Assembly (NCBI RefSeq): GCF_963678635.1
Contig: NC_087062.1
Span: 40,627,330-40,659,171, forward strand
Direction: 5' to 3'
Source: Symsagittifera roscoffensis
Taxonomy: Eukaryota > Xenacoelomorpha > Acoela > Convolutidae
Length of the DNA stretch: 31,842 nucleotides
Each line of letters opens with the position of its first letter. The stretch's first letter is position 1. Below, one piece after another: positions 1-9,342 of this stretch. The notes below the pieces were generated by a model. It saw nothing but the letters and a program-made list of their open reading frames with translations. It did no database searches and had not been told where the DNA came from. The translations under genes were made by a program, and so were the position numbers.

Positions 1-143
1 GGCGCCTTTAGAAAAGTTTTAGGGTCGGTCGGCCAAAAGTGGATTTCTTAAATAGTACCAAAGGGGGGACTCTTTGGGTGGGCAAGGTGTCGCAGGGTGT
101 AAAAACCCCGACCCCCCCCCCCCCCCCCCTAAATCCGCCCCTG
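1..143. mobile_element. Possible right end of a hAT-like DNA transposon, cut by the window edge
   Basis: The segment ends in TAAATCCGCCCCTG at 130-143. Its reverse complement, CAGGGGCGGATTTA, resembles the CAGGGGCGGA-type terminal inverted repeat found on many animal hAT transposons. Just inside this end is a run of 18 C (112-129). The other end would lie left of the window, so neither the partner repeat nor an 8-bp target duplication can be checked; the candidate duplication is the 8 bases after 143. No transposase is visible, so if real this is a non-autonomous copy or a fragment. The assignment rests only on the end motif. Confidence 0.35.
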
Positions 144-539
144 TACATAGACAAAAATTTAAACACTCAAGCGCCCTAATGCAGAGCAATTACAAATTGT
201 TCGTATCACGTCGAGCCCTTGAAGTTTTTGAAAGCCCGTTAACGTGGTTAAAAAGGCCTTCGATTACAATTTGCCGACAAAAATCCGTGCTGTTTATTAA
301 ATCATCCAAAATTGGTAACTTTAAATCCTATAAAACAAAAATGATCAGCGCTGAAATATTTTTCGTAAACAACAAAAACGAACCAGACAGCTTATATCAT
401 AGAGACACCACACCCTGAATGTTCTGACTACTTTACATTATAACGTGTAGGGGGTGGAATTTGATTTAAAAATGGATTTAAAAAATTATATTTGTGTTTC
501 TTATGATTATGTTTTTGAATTATACCCCACACGCTTTTA

Positions 540-1330
540 CTGAGAGATCGAATGATGGAAAACTAATTTCAGCTAATCAAATTTGAGTATTCTAAAATCT
601 CAAACTGAGCAAATTAAACCCAAGCAATAAAATAAAATCGACTTAATGCAAAAAAAAACAGAAGGAAATTTTCAAAAACGACAGTTTTACATTACGAGGC
701 CAAGCTGTGTATTTAATGAATTGTGAGCGGATTCCGCAACAAAGACGCTCTCTTTGATCTTTCTTCGTTCTTTTGTTTTCTTTGGTCGTTACGACAAAAT
801 TTTAACATGTTTAATGAGTTGTCTCTGGATTCCAGAGACCTACACACACTAAATTGTGCGCCTACCGAGTGCACAGTTTGGCCTCGTATTGTAAGACGCA
901 TTGGAAAATGAAACTTGATGAAACCCACTTTAAAAAAAGTACAAAACAACGGAAAACTTTATTCAATATCTGCACAGTTAAACTCGGCTGTACTGCTAAA
1001 AAGTTCATTTTCAGCTAACTTCGACTTCAATTTTAGGTAATCGATTTTTTCTAATGGTTTTGATTGGTTGAAAGTTATCAATCATTTGGTTCCAACATCA
1101 TGAGAATGGACACCAAATTAAACAGAATATCAAATATGCCTCATTTTATTTTGAAACAAACACTGAGCCGAATTGAATCACCGCTTTTGCCGTTAATAGC
1201 ACGGGCAAAACAATTTTGAGCTCAACGCGTTATTAATTTTTAGATTACAAAAAAACGGTCAACAATGGCACATCTCAAAATCAACATTGTTTTTAAGAAA
1301 CTAAGATTTAGCTCAAATATTTCGTCAGTT
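540..1330 (+). repeat. Dispersed repeat family A, copy 1
   Basis: This copy aligns by eye with 2040-2480 in three blocks: around 548-600 with 2045-2095 (both near GAATGATG, then aaaact and cagc), around 965-1005 with 2135-2175 (ctgctaaa), and around 1125-1240 with 2270-2370 (GAAACAAACWCT, TAATAGCAC). Copy 1 carries about 330 extra bases (roughly 632-962), which contain the inverted-repeat element at 687-894. It is non-coding. Divergence is high, so this is an old family; I cannot classify it. Confidence 0.45.
687..894. mobile_element. 208-bp MITE-like inverted-repeat element
   Basis: The arms at 687-709 and 872-894 are 23-nt inverted repeats with two mismatches, beginning TTACATTACGAGG on the left. 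The interior has no coding capacity. It contains a perfect 19-bp palindrome at 821-839 (GTCTCTGGATTCCAGAGAC). The element sits in the part of repeat family A copy 1 that is missing from copy 2, as expected of an insertion. I see no clear target-site duplication, so the exact ends are uncertain and the superfamily is unknown. Confidence 0.5.
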
Positions 1331-2039
1331 TCATTGAAGGTAGAAAAAAATCGATATTTTTGATAAAAAATTAAAATCCGTCAAAAAAGGATAATTGTTT
1401 TGGTAACAGACAGAAGATAAACAAAACAATTTAGTTAAAAATTTCCGCAAGCATGATATTTTGTAGTTTTTCTGTGAAAAGCGAGCCCTTAAAAACTATT
1501 TGAAAATGCAAAACCAATGCAGTTTAAAAATTTTTTGAAAAATTTTGAATTACTGGTTAAATAAAACTGCTAAAAAATTATTCATTAAAAAATTATTTTT
1601 TACCAAAATAAAATTTTTTCAATTGAAAAAAAAAACCTTTAGGATGCAAAATCTGGCTATTTTTATGCTCACAAAAACTATTAGCATTATAAAATTACGC
1701 TTAAAATTGAAGAAAAATGAGAGATCAAACCAAAATTGATCAAATTAACATGCTCCTCTCTCAAAAAAACAAAAAAAAACATTTTTGAAACAACTTTTAA
1801 CTGGCGCTTTGTTTTATATCCAGCTTCAAGTGCTCATAAAACTTTCTGAATGCCACAAAGACACGCGTCAGAGCTCTAAGTAACAATTTATTCTCATCTG
1901 AAAAGCTAAAACTTTGAAACTTTTCAACCAAAAACAAAAAAAAAATATTTGAAACTGAGCAAAACAGTTACTTTTCCAAATTTCGAAAAAACTGACGATA
2001 TATTTCTTCTCGAGTTGGCTTTTCCACGCTATTGCAAAA

Positions 2040-2480
2040 GGTTTGAATGATGAAAAACTGATGTCAGCCAATCAGAATTCAGTAATCAAAAATCTAAAGC
2101 AACCTGCAAAAGTCTCAAGTTAAGCAACAAAAAATATCTGCTCACCTAAAATTGGCTATACTGCTAAAGTCGATTTCTTTTCTGTACAAAAACAATTTAG
2201 CGAAAAGAAACGTCCACAAAAATTATCTATTAGTTGCTCCTTCTATCAAGAAAATAGCCCCTGTATTAACAAGAAAATAAAAGATGCCGGAATCCATTTG
2301 GAAACAAACTCTCAATCGAACTGAACCGTTGCTTACGTGGTAATAGCACAAAGTATATCGAGCGTTTTTTTTTATCACAAACGGGCAAAATTGCAGTTTT
2401 AAAAACTTTAAACTTTTGCAAAATTTGATCTAAGTGAAATTTTTGTCGTTATTGAGCTCAGTTCGGAAGTAATTTTCAGA
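2040..2480 (+). repeat. Dispersed repeat family A, copy 2
   Basis: This is the diverged partner of the copy at 540-1330 and lacks the roughly 330-base insertion seen there. It is non-coding and AT-rich. The block at 2270-2370 gives the clearest match, including GGTAATAGCAC against GTTAATAGCAC. Confidence 0.4.
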
Positions 2481-2694
2481 TGATAAAAACACAAGAGAAA
2501 ATGGCAAGTGTAATACTTTGAAAATGTTGCCGAGAACAAACAATCGAGCACAATTATTCCAACATTTTCAACAAAACTCTTCACAAATTTTGTAAGTTTT
2601 CTGATAAAATTTAAAAAGAAAGAAACGTAGTAGAATTGCCAAAATATGCAGTTTAAATTTTATTTGAATTATTTTTCCATTTAAAGCGAACACT

Positions 2695-2757
2695 TTTATC
2701 CAGACCTTAGAAGGCAGTCGGAACATTGGTAAATTCCCCCTGATACGAGCAGTCTTT
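2695..2757 (+). repeat. Short terminal motif of repeat family B
   Basis: AGACCTTAGAAGGCAGTC at 2702-2719, followed some 25 bases later by CGAGCAGTCTT, matches the end of the repeat near 5227-5284 (AGACCTTAAAAGGCAGTC, then CGAGCAGTCTT). Only this terminal part is clearly shared here, so it is probably a truncated copy. Confidence 0.45.
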
Positions 2758-3471
2758 TAACTTTTAACTTTCGAGTACTGAATGATTGATTGCTGACAAA
2801 ACTTTTTCTTATTTGGTCCTTCTGTAGTTACAAATCCCCATCTAGCCTTATCATTTTGTAAAAGACAGTAAGTAAGTGCGGAAAGGGGATGATCTGATGA
2901 GAGGGTGATCTGATTTTCAACGACAAAAACAAGAAAAGCACGAAAAGTAAATTGATTATTTTTAGCCGAAAACTACATCAGAAAAAATAAAGGGCAGCCG
3001 GAAAGTTCAGGGCGGTGTAATAATTTAATATAATTTTTTATAGAATAGTGCATTTAGGCTGCTGTCTTATTCAAAGCACAAAAAATTGATCAAAAACAGC
3101 CATTACTTTCGAGCAAATCATAAATCTACCCGAAATCAGCATCCAGAGTATTGATTGATTAAAGTTAAAAAGAGATCCCTTCTTTTTTGCAAGTCAATTT
3201 TTGAAACGGTAACGCAAATAGGGCGCGCTGACAAAATTTTAATATAAGATTTTGATTGATTAAGATTTCAAAGGATTGTTCGGATGCCATTAGAAGTTTT
3301 AGGAAGTTCATTTATAATGAACTATTTTGGCTCTAAATAATATCTTCTATCGATTATTTCCTTCTTTTATAAAAAATGGTTTGAAATGTTCTTTTTATAG
3401 AGTTTGAGCAGCAACACTAAAGATCTGTTCGTTCCATGAACAAAAAACCAACCTGTTTACATGGTTTGAAT

Positions 3472-3520
3472 CAGGGGCGAATCCAGTATTGTCTCGAGGG
3501 GCGGGGGCGGTTTATCCAAA
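3472..3520. mobile_element. Possible left end of a hAT-like DNA transposon
   Basis: CAGGGGCGAATCCAG at 3472-3486 resembles hAT terminal repeats of the CAGGGGCGGATCCAG type and is related to the inverted motif at 130-143. It is followed by a G-rich stretch, much as the other end abuts a C run. I find no matching right end in the window, so the extent is unknown. The call rests on the motif only. Confidence 0.35.
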
Positions 3521-4789
3521 AAAAAAATCAAAAAAATTTTATGAAAAACGGGTTGAAATGACGTTTGAATATTTTCACAGCAATAAAAAAATACAATTCA
3601 TAATAAGATCATAAAACTCAAATTACACCAGGATAGTTCTGAGCAAAGAAAGCAACTCAGAAATAGTCTCTTGACAATTTATAATAATTCGTTTTAGTTC
3701 ATCGGACTTTCTGATTGTTTTTACTTGGTTGCTCTTTTTCTGATATATACCAAATACATTTCTAGTGGAAAGCGCTCCGTTTATTATTTATCGAACTTTC
3801 GAAATATGAGGTTTGATCGGCGAGAAAAGCGAACACAGGATCCCTTGCTTGATGCGTGGGTGGACTGTGGACTCAGTCCTGGTCAGGATGGTAGTTCTAA
3901 GTGGTGACCTGATTTTCCCAGTTTTAAGCGAAAATGAACAAAAAAGACAAAATCTAGTTACCGATTGCAAAACGCTTCACCTTTAAAGACTAAAAGCAAT
4001 AAAAAATGACCGGAACAAAATTCCGACTTCTTGCCAAATCCTACAAAGAGTCACAACAGCTCGATCAATTTATTCTGGCTTGTAAATTTGCTTTAGCAAC
4101 CTAAAAAGGTTTAAAGCCAAGGAATTCAACTTGGCACAACTTTCTTGACAAGTGCAAATCTCAATTAAGCTTGAAATTTTGTTCTGATCTTCCTTTAAGT
4201 AGCTTTGTTTTGATTTGTGAACTCTGTGATTGATTCTCACCTGCCATCAAAGGATAATCGGATCCTCCGTTTCCTTGACAACAAATCATGTTAACTTATG
4301 GCCTGAACTTTTTTAAATTGTTCAAGTTTATTCCTTAGAAAACTATACTCATGATCTTGCGGATTATTGGTACAAAGCAAATAAAATATTATATATCAAG
4401 TTTCATCAAAACAAAGAAAAGAGGCAAAAACAAGGGGTTCTCTCAGGAAGTTTTCTATAACTTTTGACGTATTTTGACAAATTTTTGGCATTTCAATTTA
4501 CGAATGAATACACTCAAAGGACAAGACTTACAAATAATTTTCAATCATTTATTAAAAACTTACTTCAAGCTGCAGCAATTACTGCAGATCTGTGAAATTT
4601 AAAATGATGAAAAACTTATTGAATAAGAAAAACAACAGAATTTGATTTAGAAAAAAGTGTTTCAAAATGAACAAATACGCTGAAATACTATTTATAATAG
4701 GTGATGAAATAACATATTTATGGAAAACATGCATCAGGAAAAACAATCTTAGGTGAATTTTTTTGTTCCGACTTTCGTAACGAAAGTAA
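3521..4789. other. AT-rich stretch without a recognisable gene
   Basis: No supported gene or classified element is visible. A less AT-rich island at about 3810-3925 has overlapping 60-codon frames on opposite strands, neither resembling a known family. The frames elsewhere are short and of low complexity. Confidence 0.5.
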
Positions 4790-5284
4790 CGAAATATTTG
4801 TGCTCCGGGTGGGTTTTTTTCTTCAGACAAATTTCGACTTTTTAACTAGCCATTTTTGACGAATTTTTTTTTATATCAATCGAAAACTATTGTTATCCTG
4901 AGCTTAAATTTGAAATGATATTTTACCTGTGATCATTTTTCGTAAAGTTATGGGGGTTTAAAGATTGCCATTTTGGCTAATTTGGGACAATTAACGCGCG
5001 ATATACTTCGCGCTATTAACGCGTAAGCGAGATTTAATCCGGCTTAGAAATCGTTCCAAATTGATTCAAGGAAGCATATATGGCATAATTGATTAGTTAT
5101 TAGGAGCAAAATTTATCACTTTGTACTTAATATGGTGTGTGGGGGGATGAGTTTGCAAAAAAAAATCAATTTAAAAAAAATCATTTTTTTTATTACATTT
5201 AAATTTTTCATGTTCTTGCTGCTCCATAGACCTTAAAAGGCAGTCAGAACATTCAGGGCTTCGCCCTAACACGAGCAGTCTTGT
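4790..5284 (+). repeat. Dispersed repeat family B, longest copy
   Basis: This copy shares blocks in the same order with 5505-5700 and 6345-6806: TGTGCTCcGGGTGG-type sequence, ATCAATCGAAAACTATTGTTA (6400s: TCAGTCGAAAAT, ACTATTGTTAACCTGAGC), a CGCTATTAACGCGT block near 5010 (5566 and 6528 are similar), and the tail CTTAAAAGGCAGTC. A small stem-loop (AGGGC-TTC-GCCCT, 5255-5267) lies about 15 bases before the end. It is non-coding. A subterminal hairpin recalls Helitrons, but I see no 5'-TC or 3'-CTRR ends that fix this. Confidence 0.45.
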
Positions 5285-5504
5285 TTTAATTTGAGCTCAG
5301 GACAACAAAACTTTTCGAATGATATGAAAAAACTACGTCAAATATTGCAAGTAAAAAAATTCGAAGTGTGTCTGGAGAAAAACATCTTTGAACCTCTTCA
5401 AAGTTCAAAGCAAACAGAGGCATGGATCAGAAACTGCTTGAAACACTTGTACTATGCTTTTTTCGCCTTGCTGTTTCAACAAATTTGTTGTTTCAACTTT
5501 AGGA

Positions 5505-5700
5505 ATATTTGTGCTCGGGGTGGTTTTTCTCTAGACAAACTTCGAATAATTGACACGCGAGCATTTTCATGCTATTAACGCGTAAAAGGATACTTAATTG
5601 AATGCCATGTTTATCAAATATTTTCTGTCTTTTTGTTGAACGTTTCATCATCTTTTATAGCTAACACTCATTCACAGAGCTTAAAAGGCAGTCAGAATGA
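5505..5700 (+). repeat. Dispersed repeat family B, internally deleted copy
   Basis: It begins with TGTGCTCGGGGTGG near 5510, keeps the CATGCTATTAACGCGT block (5567-5582), and ends with GAGCTTAAAAGGCAGTCAG (5678-5696). The central part present at 4850-4990 is missing. Confidence 0.4.
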
Positions 5701-6344
5701 ATATTCGGCGCTTTGCTATGGTACAAACACTCTTTTTGTTAGTATATTTCGCTTTTTTTGAAATCATAAATTTTGTTAAGAGTTTGAGCTATTATCAATT
5801 TTTATTAAAATTTTCACCAATTTATTTTTTGAAGATGAGCTTTAAGATACAAGACTGTTTGTATCACGGCAAAGCGCTGATTGTTCCGACAGCCTGTTCT
5901 ATATAGTAAAATTTGTTTTAAAAAGTTTTTGATTATCTTCAAAAAAGCTAAAACTTCAATTTTTTTTCTGAAATTTTTTTCTGAATTTACCTCTCACACG
6001 CTGTTTAAAGAACAAAATCACATATTTGGCTCATAGCAAACTAATAAATAGACTAAATGGTATGCCTCATTTTATTCTTAATCTCCGCCCAAGTATTAAA
6101 TGTTCCCGAATTGGGCTAAGTAGCAATCTTTGCGCCCCCATAACTTTGCAAAAAACAATCACAGATGAAATAACTTTATAGTTTTGAGCACAATACGTTT
6201 TGAACTATTTAAAAGTTTTTCACGATCACGTCTTCCGTCAATTTGTTAGAACAAACAAAAACATGGGTAAAAAACAGCTTGACACACTTGCTGAAGATTT
6301 TTGTCCTCCCAAAAACAAATTAGTTGTTTCGGTTTTCTAAGAAA
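5701..6344. other. AT-rich stretch without a recognisable gene
   Basis: A 69-codon plus-strand frame (5697-5906) is Phe/Leu/Tyr-rich by composition and has no recognisable domain. The segment near 6060-6180 (ATGCCTCATTTTATT) weakly matches repeat family A at 1135-1150. Nothing else is supported. Confidence 0.45.
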
Positions 6345-6806
6345 ATGACGGATTACTTGTGCTTCGACTTCGTAAATAGCCATTTTTTGCCACGGATTTT
6401 TTTATCAGTCGAAAATAAAACTATTGTTAACCTGAGCTTAACTGTGAAAAAAAATTATCCGTGAAACTTTTTTCTAAAAGTATCTGGGTTTCAAGATTTG
6501 GGAAGAATAACAAAGGATATATTTCGTGCTAGTAATGCGTGGACGGAAATTTCATCTCTTTTAGATTTTGTAGCAAATGGTAATGAGGCATCTTATTTGC
6601 TCATTTTATTGCCTTCCTAGTTCCAAAATATATCGTTTTGTCTTAACATAGCCTTTGAGGGGATGATTTTTAAAAATATATATATTAATAAAAATCAACT
6701 TTTTTCTGTTTGTTCAAAATTTGATCCAAATTTTGAAATCAAACACCACTTCGCACACCTTAAACCTCAATCAAATTTTTTAGGCTTCGCCCTTATTCAG
6801 GCAGTT
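6345..6806 (+). repeat. Dispersed repeat family B, third copy
   Basis: It carries the TGTGCTTCGACTTCG start, the ACTATTGTTAACCTGAGC block near 6420, an AACGCG-related block near 6530 (TAGTAATGCGTGG) and a decayed tail (AGGCTTCGCCCTTATTC near 6781). It is more diverged than the copies at 4790 and 5505. Confidence 0.4.
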
Positions 6807-8352
6807 TTCTTGCTAGTATATTTCTTTTTTTTGAAATCTTAAGTTTTGAACAAGGCTTCGAGCTATTGTATTTTTTGTTAAGTTTTTCAACAATGTGATT
6901 TCCGTACAAGAGCTATAAGAAACAAAACTTCTATCTAGGGGGAGCACTGAATGTCTCGACTACTTTTTAAACTCGATGAAGTAGTATTCGCTTCAGAAAA
7001 ATTGGTGACGAATTCGTTAAAACAAGAAAAGTTTTTGTAGATCGTCACTCATTACGTCATTTTATTCTAGTCAAAAAACCAAATTTTGTCTGAAAAAAAA
7101 ACAGCTTCAAGTTTTGTCTTTTTTAGGGTTTTAGGGCCCTGTAGGATCCAGTAAGGTTTGGGAAAGCAAGAAAAAATACCCATCTTTTGATTTCAAAACA
7201 GTTTCGACTTTGCACTAACATTATGCATCACGAAACCATAATGTCGACAGTGGAGAACAACTAGAATTTCTTGAACGAGCATTTTATAATTTTCGGCCAT
7301 GAAGGCCAGGAAAGCTGCAAAAGCATGGCTTTCTGGCTAGAAAAACAATATTTTTGTGCTTAACTTCAAAATAAAACTTATTTTTTTTCCTTTCTCAAAA
7401 AATGGTTGTAAAATTATACGGCAGAGAAGATAGCTACAAAAATAATTTTAAACTGTACGACTAGAAAAAAAATTCAAACGCCATAGATTGAAAAGAGCTG
7501 CTCAAAATTAAAGATATTGACAGTTTTTCTTTCAAATTAAAACATTTAAATTGAATATTCGGACTCTATTTTAATACGATTCAAAGCTGGAAAATTTTTT
7601 TTTTCAAAGCTGGAGAAAAAGGTTCAGAACAAGGTTGATGTGCATTTTGTGGAAAGAAAATGAATTCCACATAGGACTTAACATGGCTTTTTGTGGAGTC
7701 CACAACAAGATTAATTTTTTGTGAACCCACATATAACTGGCTAAATTACTGTGTTGCTCCAAACACTCCAAAAGTAGAAAAGTTTGACGAATCTCGAACA
7801 AAATTTGCGGACTACAGATAAATTTGTGGAATTCAAAAACCGCAAACAAACTCACCTTTATTTGCGAATTCCACTCACAAATTACGGAATCCATTTACTT
7901 CCTGTATTAGCTCATTGCGGATTCCGCGGCACAAATGCAAATCAATTCTACGTTTCAAATATTGATTGTGGATTATGCAATAATTAGTAAATAGATATCA
8001 TTTACATTTTGAAACGTGTTTCTGTTTTTCTTGTGCCTGGACTTCAGGGCTCTAATGTTGGTGTTCATTTTTTAAACTAATCTTTCATTCCACATGCATG
8101 CCAAGTACCCACATTTTCATTTCACATGCAATGATATCAATGGCTTCTATTACCGCAATTTTGATTGCTTGAAATGACTTCAATGAATTTTGCAAAGATT
8201 CGGGACAATTTCACTGCGCAAAGAAAAAGCGAGGCAATAAAATTAATGATTATGCGCTTGTTACTTGTATCAACTTGGCGGAGTTGGAACTTTTTGAAAC
8301 TGATTGCAGTTAAAACACCGATTGAGGCTTGAGATAACCTATTTTGGATCAT
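6807..8352. other. AT-rich stretch; small palindromes but no gene
   Basis: No gene is supported. Overlapping frames at 7604-7987 lie on opposite strands and look like chance. The part at 7640-7930 contains several short palindromes or near-palindromes built around GGA/TCC, including TTGTGGAGTCCACAA near 7691 and GCGGATTCCGC near 7917. These resemble decayed foldback DNA but cannot be classified. Confidence 0.45.
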
Positions 8353-8400
8353 GTTAACTATTTCCCCCCTATTGCAATAGGGGGGGTTTAAATAGTTAAC
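8353..8400. repeat. 48-bp near-perfect palindrome
   Basis: The left arm (8353-8374) begins GTTAACTATTTCCCCCC and the right arm (8375-8400) ends TTTAAATAGTTAAC. The arms meet with no loop at ATTGCAAT (8371-8378). They differ by one extra G and a 3-base T insertion in the right arm. This could extrude as a cruciform or be a relic of two small inverted elements. Confidence 0.7.
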
Positions 8401-8417
8401 AAGGTTTGATAAAAATT

Positions 8418-8479
8418 ATTGAAATAACGTCAACCAATAGGAATGCGAATTGAAATAACGTCAACCAATAGGAATGCGA
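8418..8479 (+). repeat. Perfect 31-bp tandem duplication
   Basis: The 31 bases at 8418-8448 (starting ATTGAAATAACGTCAACC) are repeated exactly at 8449-8479. It is only two units long, so it is not a CRISPR or satellite array. Identity of the units in an otherwise decayed region implies a recent event. Confidence 0.9.
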
Positions 8480-8543
8480 CAGAACACATTTCTGAGAAAT
8501 ACAAAACCAATCCAGTTGAGCATATGTGAAATGTGTTTTTATA

Positions 8544-8558
8544 GGGGGGGGGGGGGGG
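8544..8558 (+). repeat. Poly-G run of 15
   Basis: Fifteen consecutive G, followed by CGGGCAGG. Homopolymers of this length are prone to length error in sequencing and to slippage. Confidence 0.9.
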
Positions 8559-8608
8559 CGGGCAGGTATTCTCCCTCATAGGCACCATTAAGTGGGGAGG
8601 GTTCTCAA

Positions 8609-8993
8609 GCTTGAAGGACCGAATGCTTGAAAAATTTCAACCAATAAAAATCGCTAAGCTTTTCTATTGGCTAAATCTTTTTCTCACAAAATCGAAGTCA
8701 AAATTAACAGAAAATGTATTAAATCAGTGGAAAATAATCAAAAATATTACAAAATGCGGGTTACAACTGCATTACTATTCAGCTAATCTTCAAGATTAAT
8801 GAGTTTAAAATCAAGAATTGTTCAGTCTTGAAAACTCATCTGCTTATTATCTAATCGGTCAATATTAACATTAATGGCCTGGATTTATTTTCTTACTTTG
8901 AGATTTCCGCGATTTACTTTGAGATTTTGAATACTCAATTCTGATTGGCTGAAAGTAAGTTAAAATTAATTTCAAGCATTCGGTCCTTCAAGC
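8609..8993. mobile_element. 385-bp MITE with 24-bp perfect terminal inverted repeats
   Basis: Positions 8609-8632 (beginning GCTTGAAGGACCGAATGC) are the exact reverse complement of 8970-8993. The 24-bp arms have no mismatch. The inside is AT-rich and has no transposase; the only frame (8611-8799) begins in the repeat and matches nothing. Subterminal CCAATAAAAATCG (8640-8652) and GATTGGCTGAAAG (8943-8955) hint that similarity extends weakly inward. The perfect arms suggest recent mobility. No clear target-site duplication is visible, so the superfamily cannot be assigned. Confidence 0.75.
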
Positions 8994-9142
8994 ATGAGGG
9001 ACGCCACCCCCCATTAAGTCAATCGGAGCAGTTGAGCTGTCTCCTTCCAATTCTTGGGTGGGGTTAGTGAGATAGCTCAATAGGTACTTGAGGAATGTTT
9101 ATAACTTCAATGTTAAGAAATCGTGAGCCATATTCTCCGACG

Positions 9143-9342
9143 NNNNNNNNNNNNNNNNNNNNNNNNNNNNNNNNNNNNNNNNNNNNNNNNNNNNNNNNNN
9201 NNNNNNNNNNNNNNNNNNNNNNNNNNNNNNNNNNNNNNNNNNNNNNNNNNNNNNNNNNNNNNNNNNNNNNNNNNNNNNNNNNNNNNNNNNNNNNNNNNNN
9301 NNNNNNNNNNNNNNNNNNNNNNNNNNNNNNNNNNNNNNNNNN
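9143..9342. other. Assembly gap of 200 N
   Basis: Exactly 200 undetermined bases. Reading frames that cross it are artefacts. The round size suggests a placeholder, so the true distance between the two sides is unknown. It falls near the expected 3' end of the LTR retrotransposon. Confidence 0.98.

Larger units (their letters stand above)
144..3471. other. AT-rich non-coding stretch with old repeats
   Basis: I see no gene here. Open frames on both strands are short, Lys/Asn/Phe-rich and match no family I recognise. The content is two diverged copies of a dispersed repeat (around 540-1330 and 2040-2480), a 208-bp inverted-repeat element inside the first, and a short tail motif at 2703-2755 that recurs near 5231 and 5677. 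A few A/T homopolymers are scattered through it. This looks like old, neutrally decaying repeat DNA. Confidence 0.6.

Noticed and set aside
1545-2071. Small genes at 1545-1739 (+) and 1868-2071 (-)
   Set aside because: Lys/Phe-rich by base composition, no domain and no support from repeats or context.
3725-3970. Small gene in the less AT-rich island near 3.8-3.9 kb
   Set aside because: Opposite-strand frames of 60 codons overlap; neither matches a family.
4579-4830. 83-codon minus frame with a hydrophobic C-terminus
   Set aside because: It is Phe/Ile/Leu-rich from AT-rich DNA and its start overlaps repeat family B.
8418-8479. CRISPR-like repeat
   Set aside because: Only two abutting units without spacers, in a eukaryotic context.
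9020-9060. Polypurine tract and 3' LTR start of the gypsy element (minus strand AAGAATTGGAAGGAGA)
   Set aside because: A matching LTR on the other side is not found, and the gap at 9143-9342 prevents a test.
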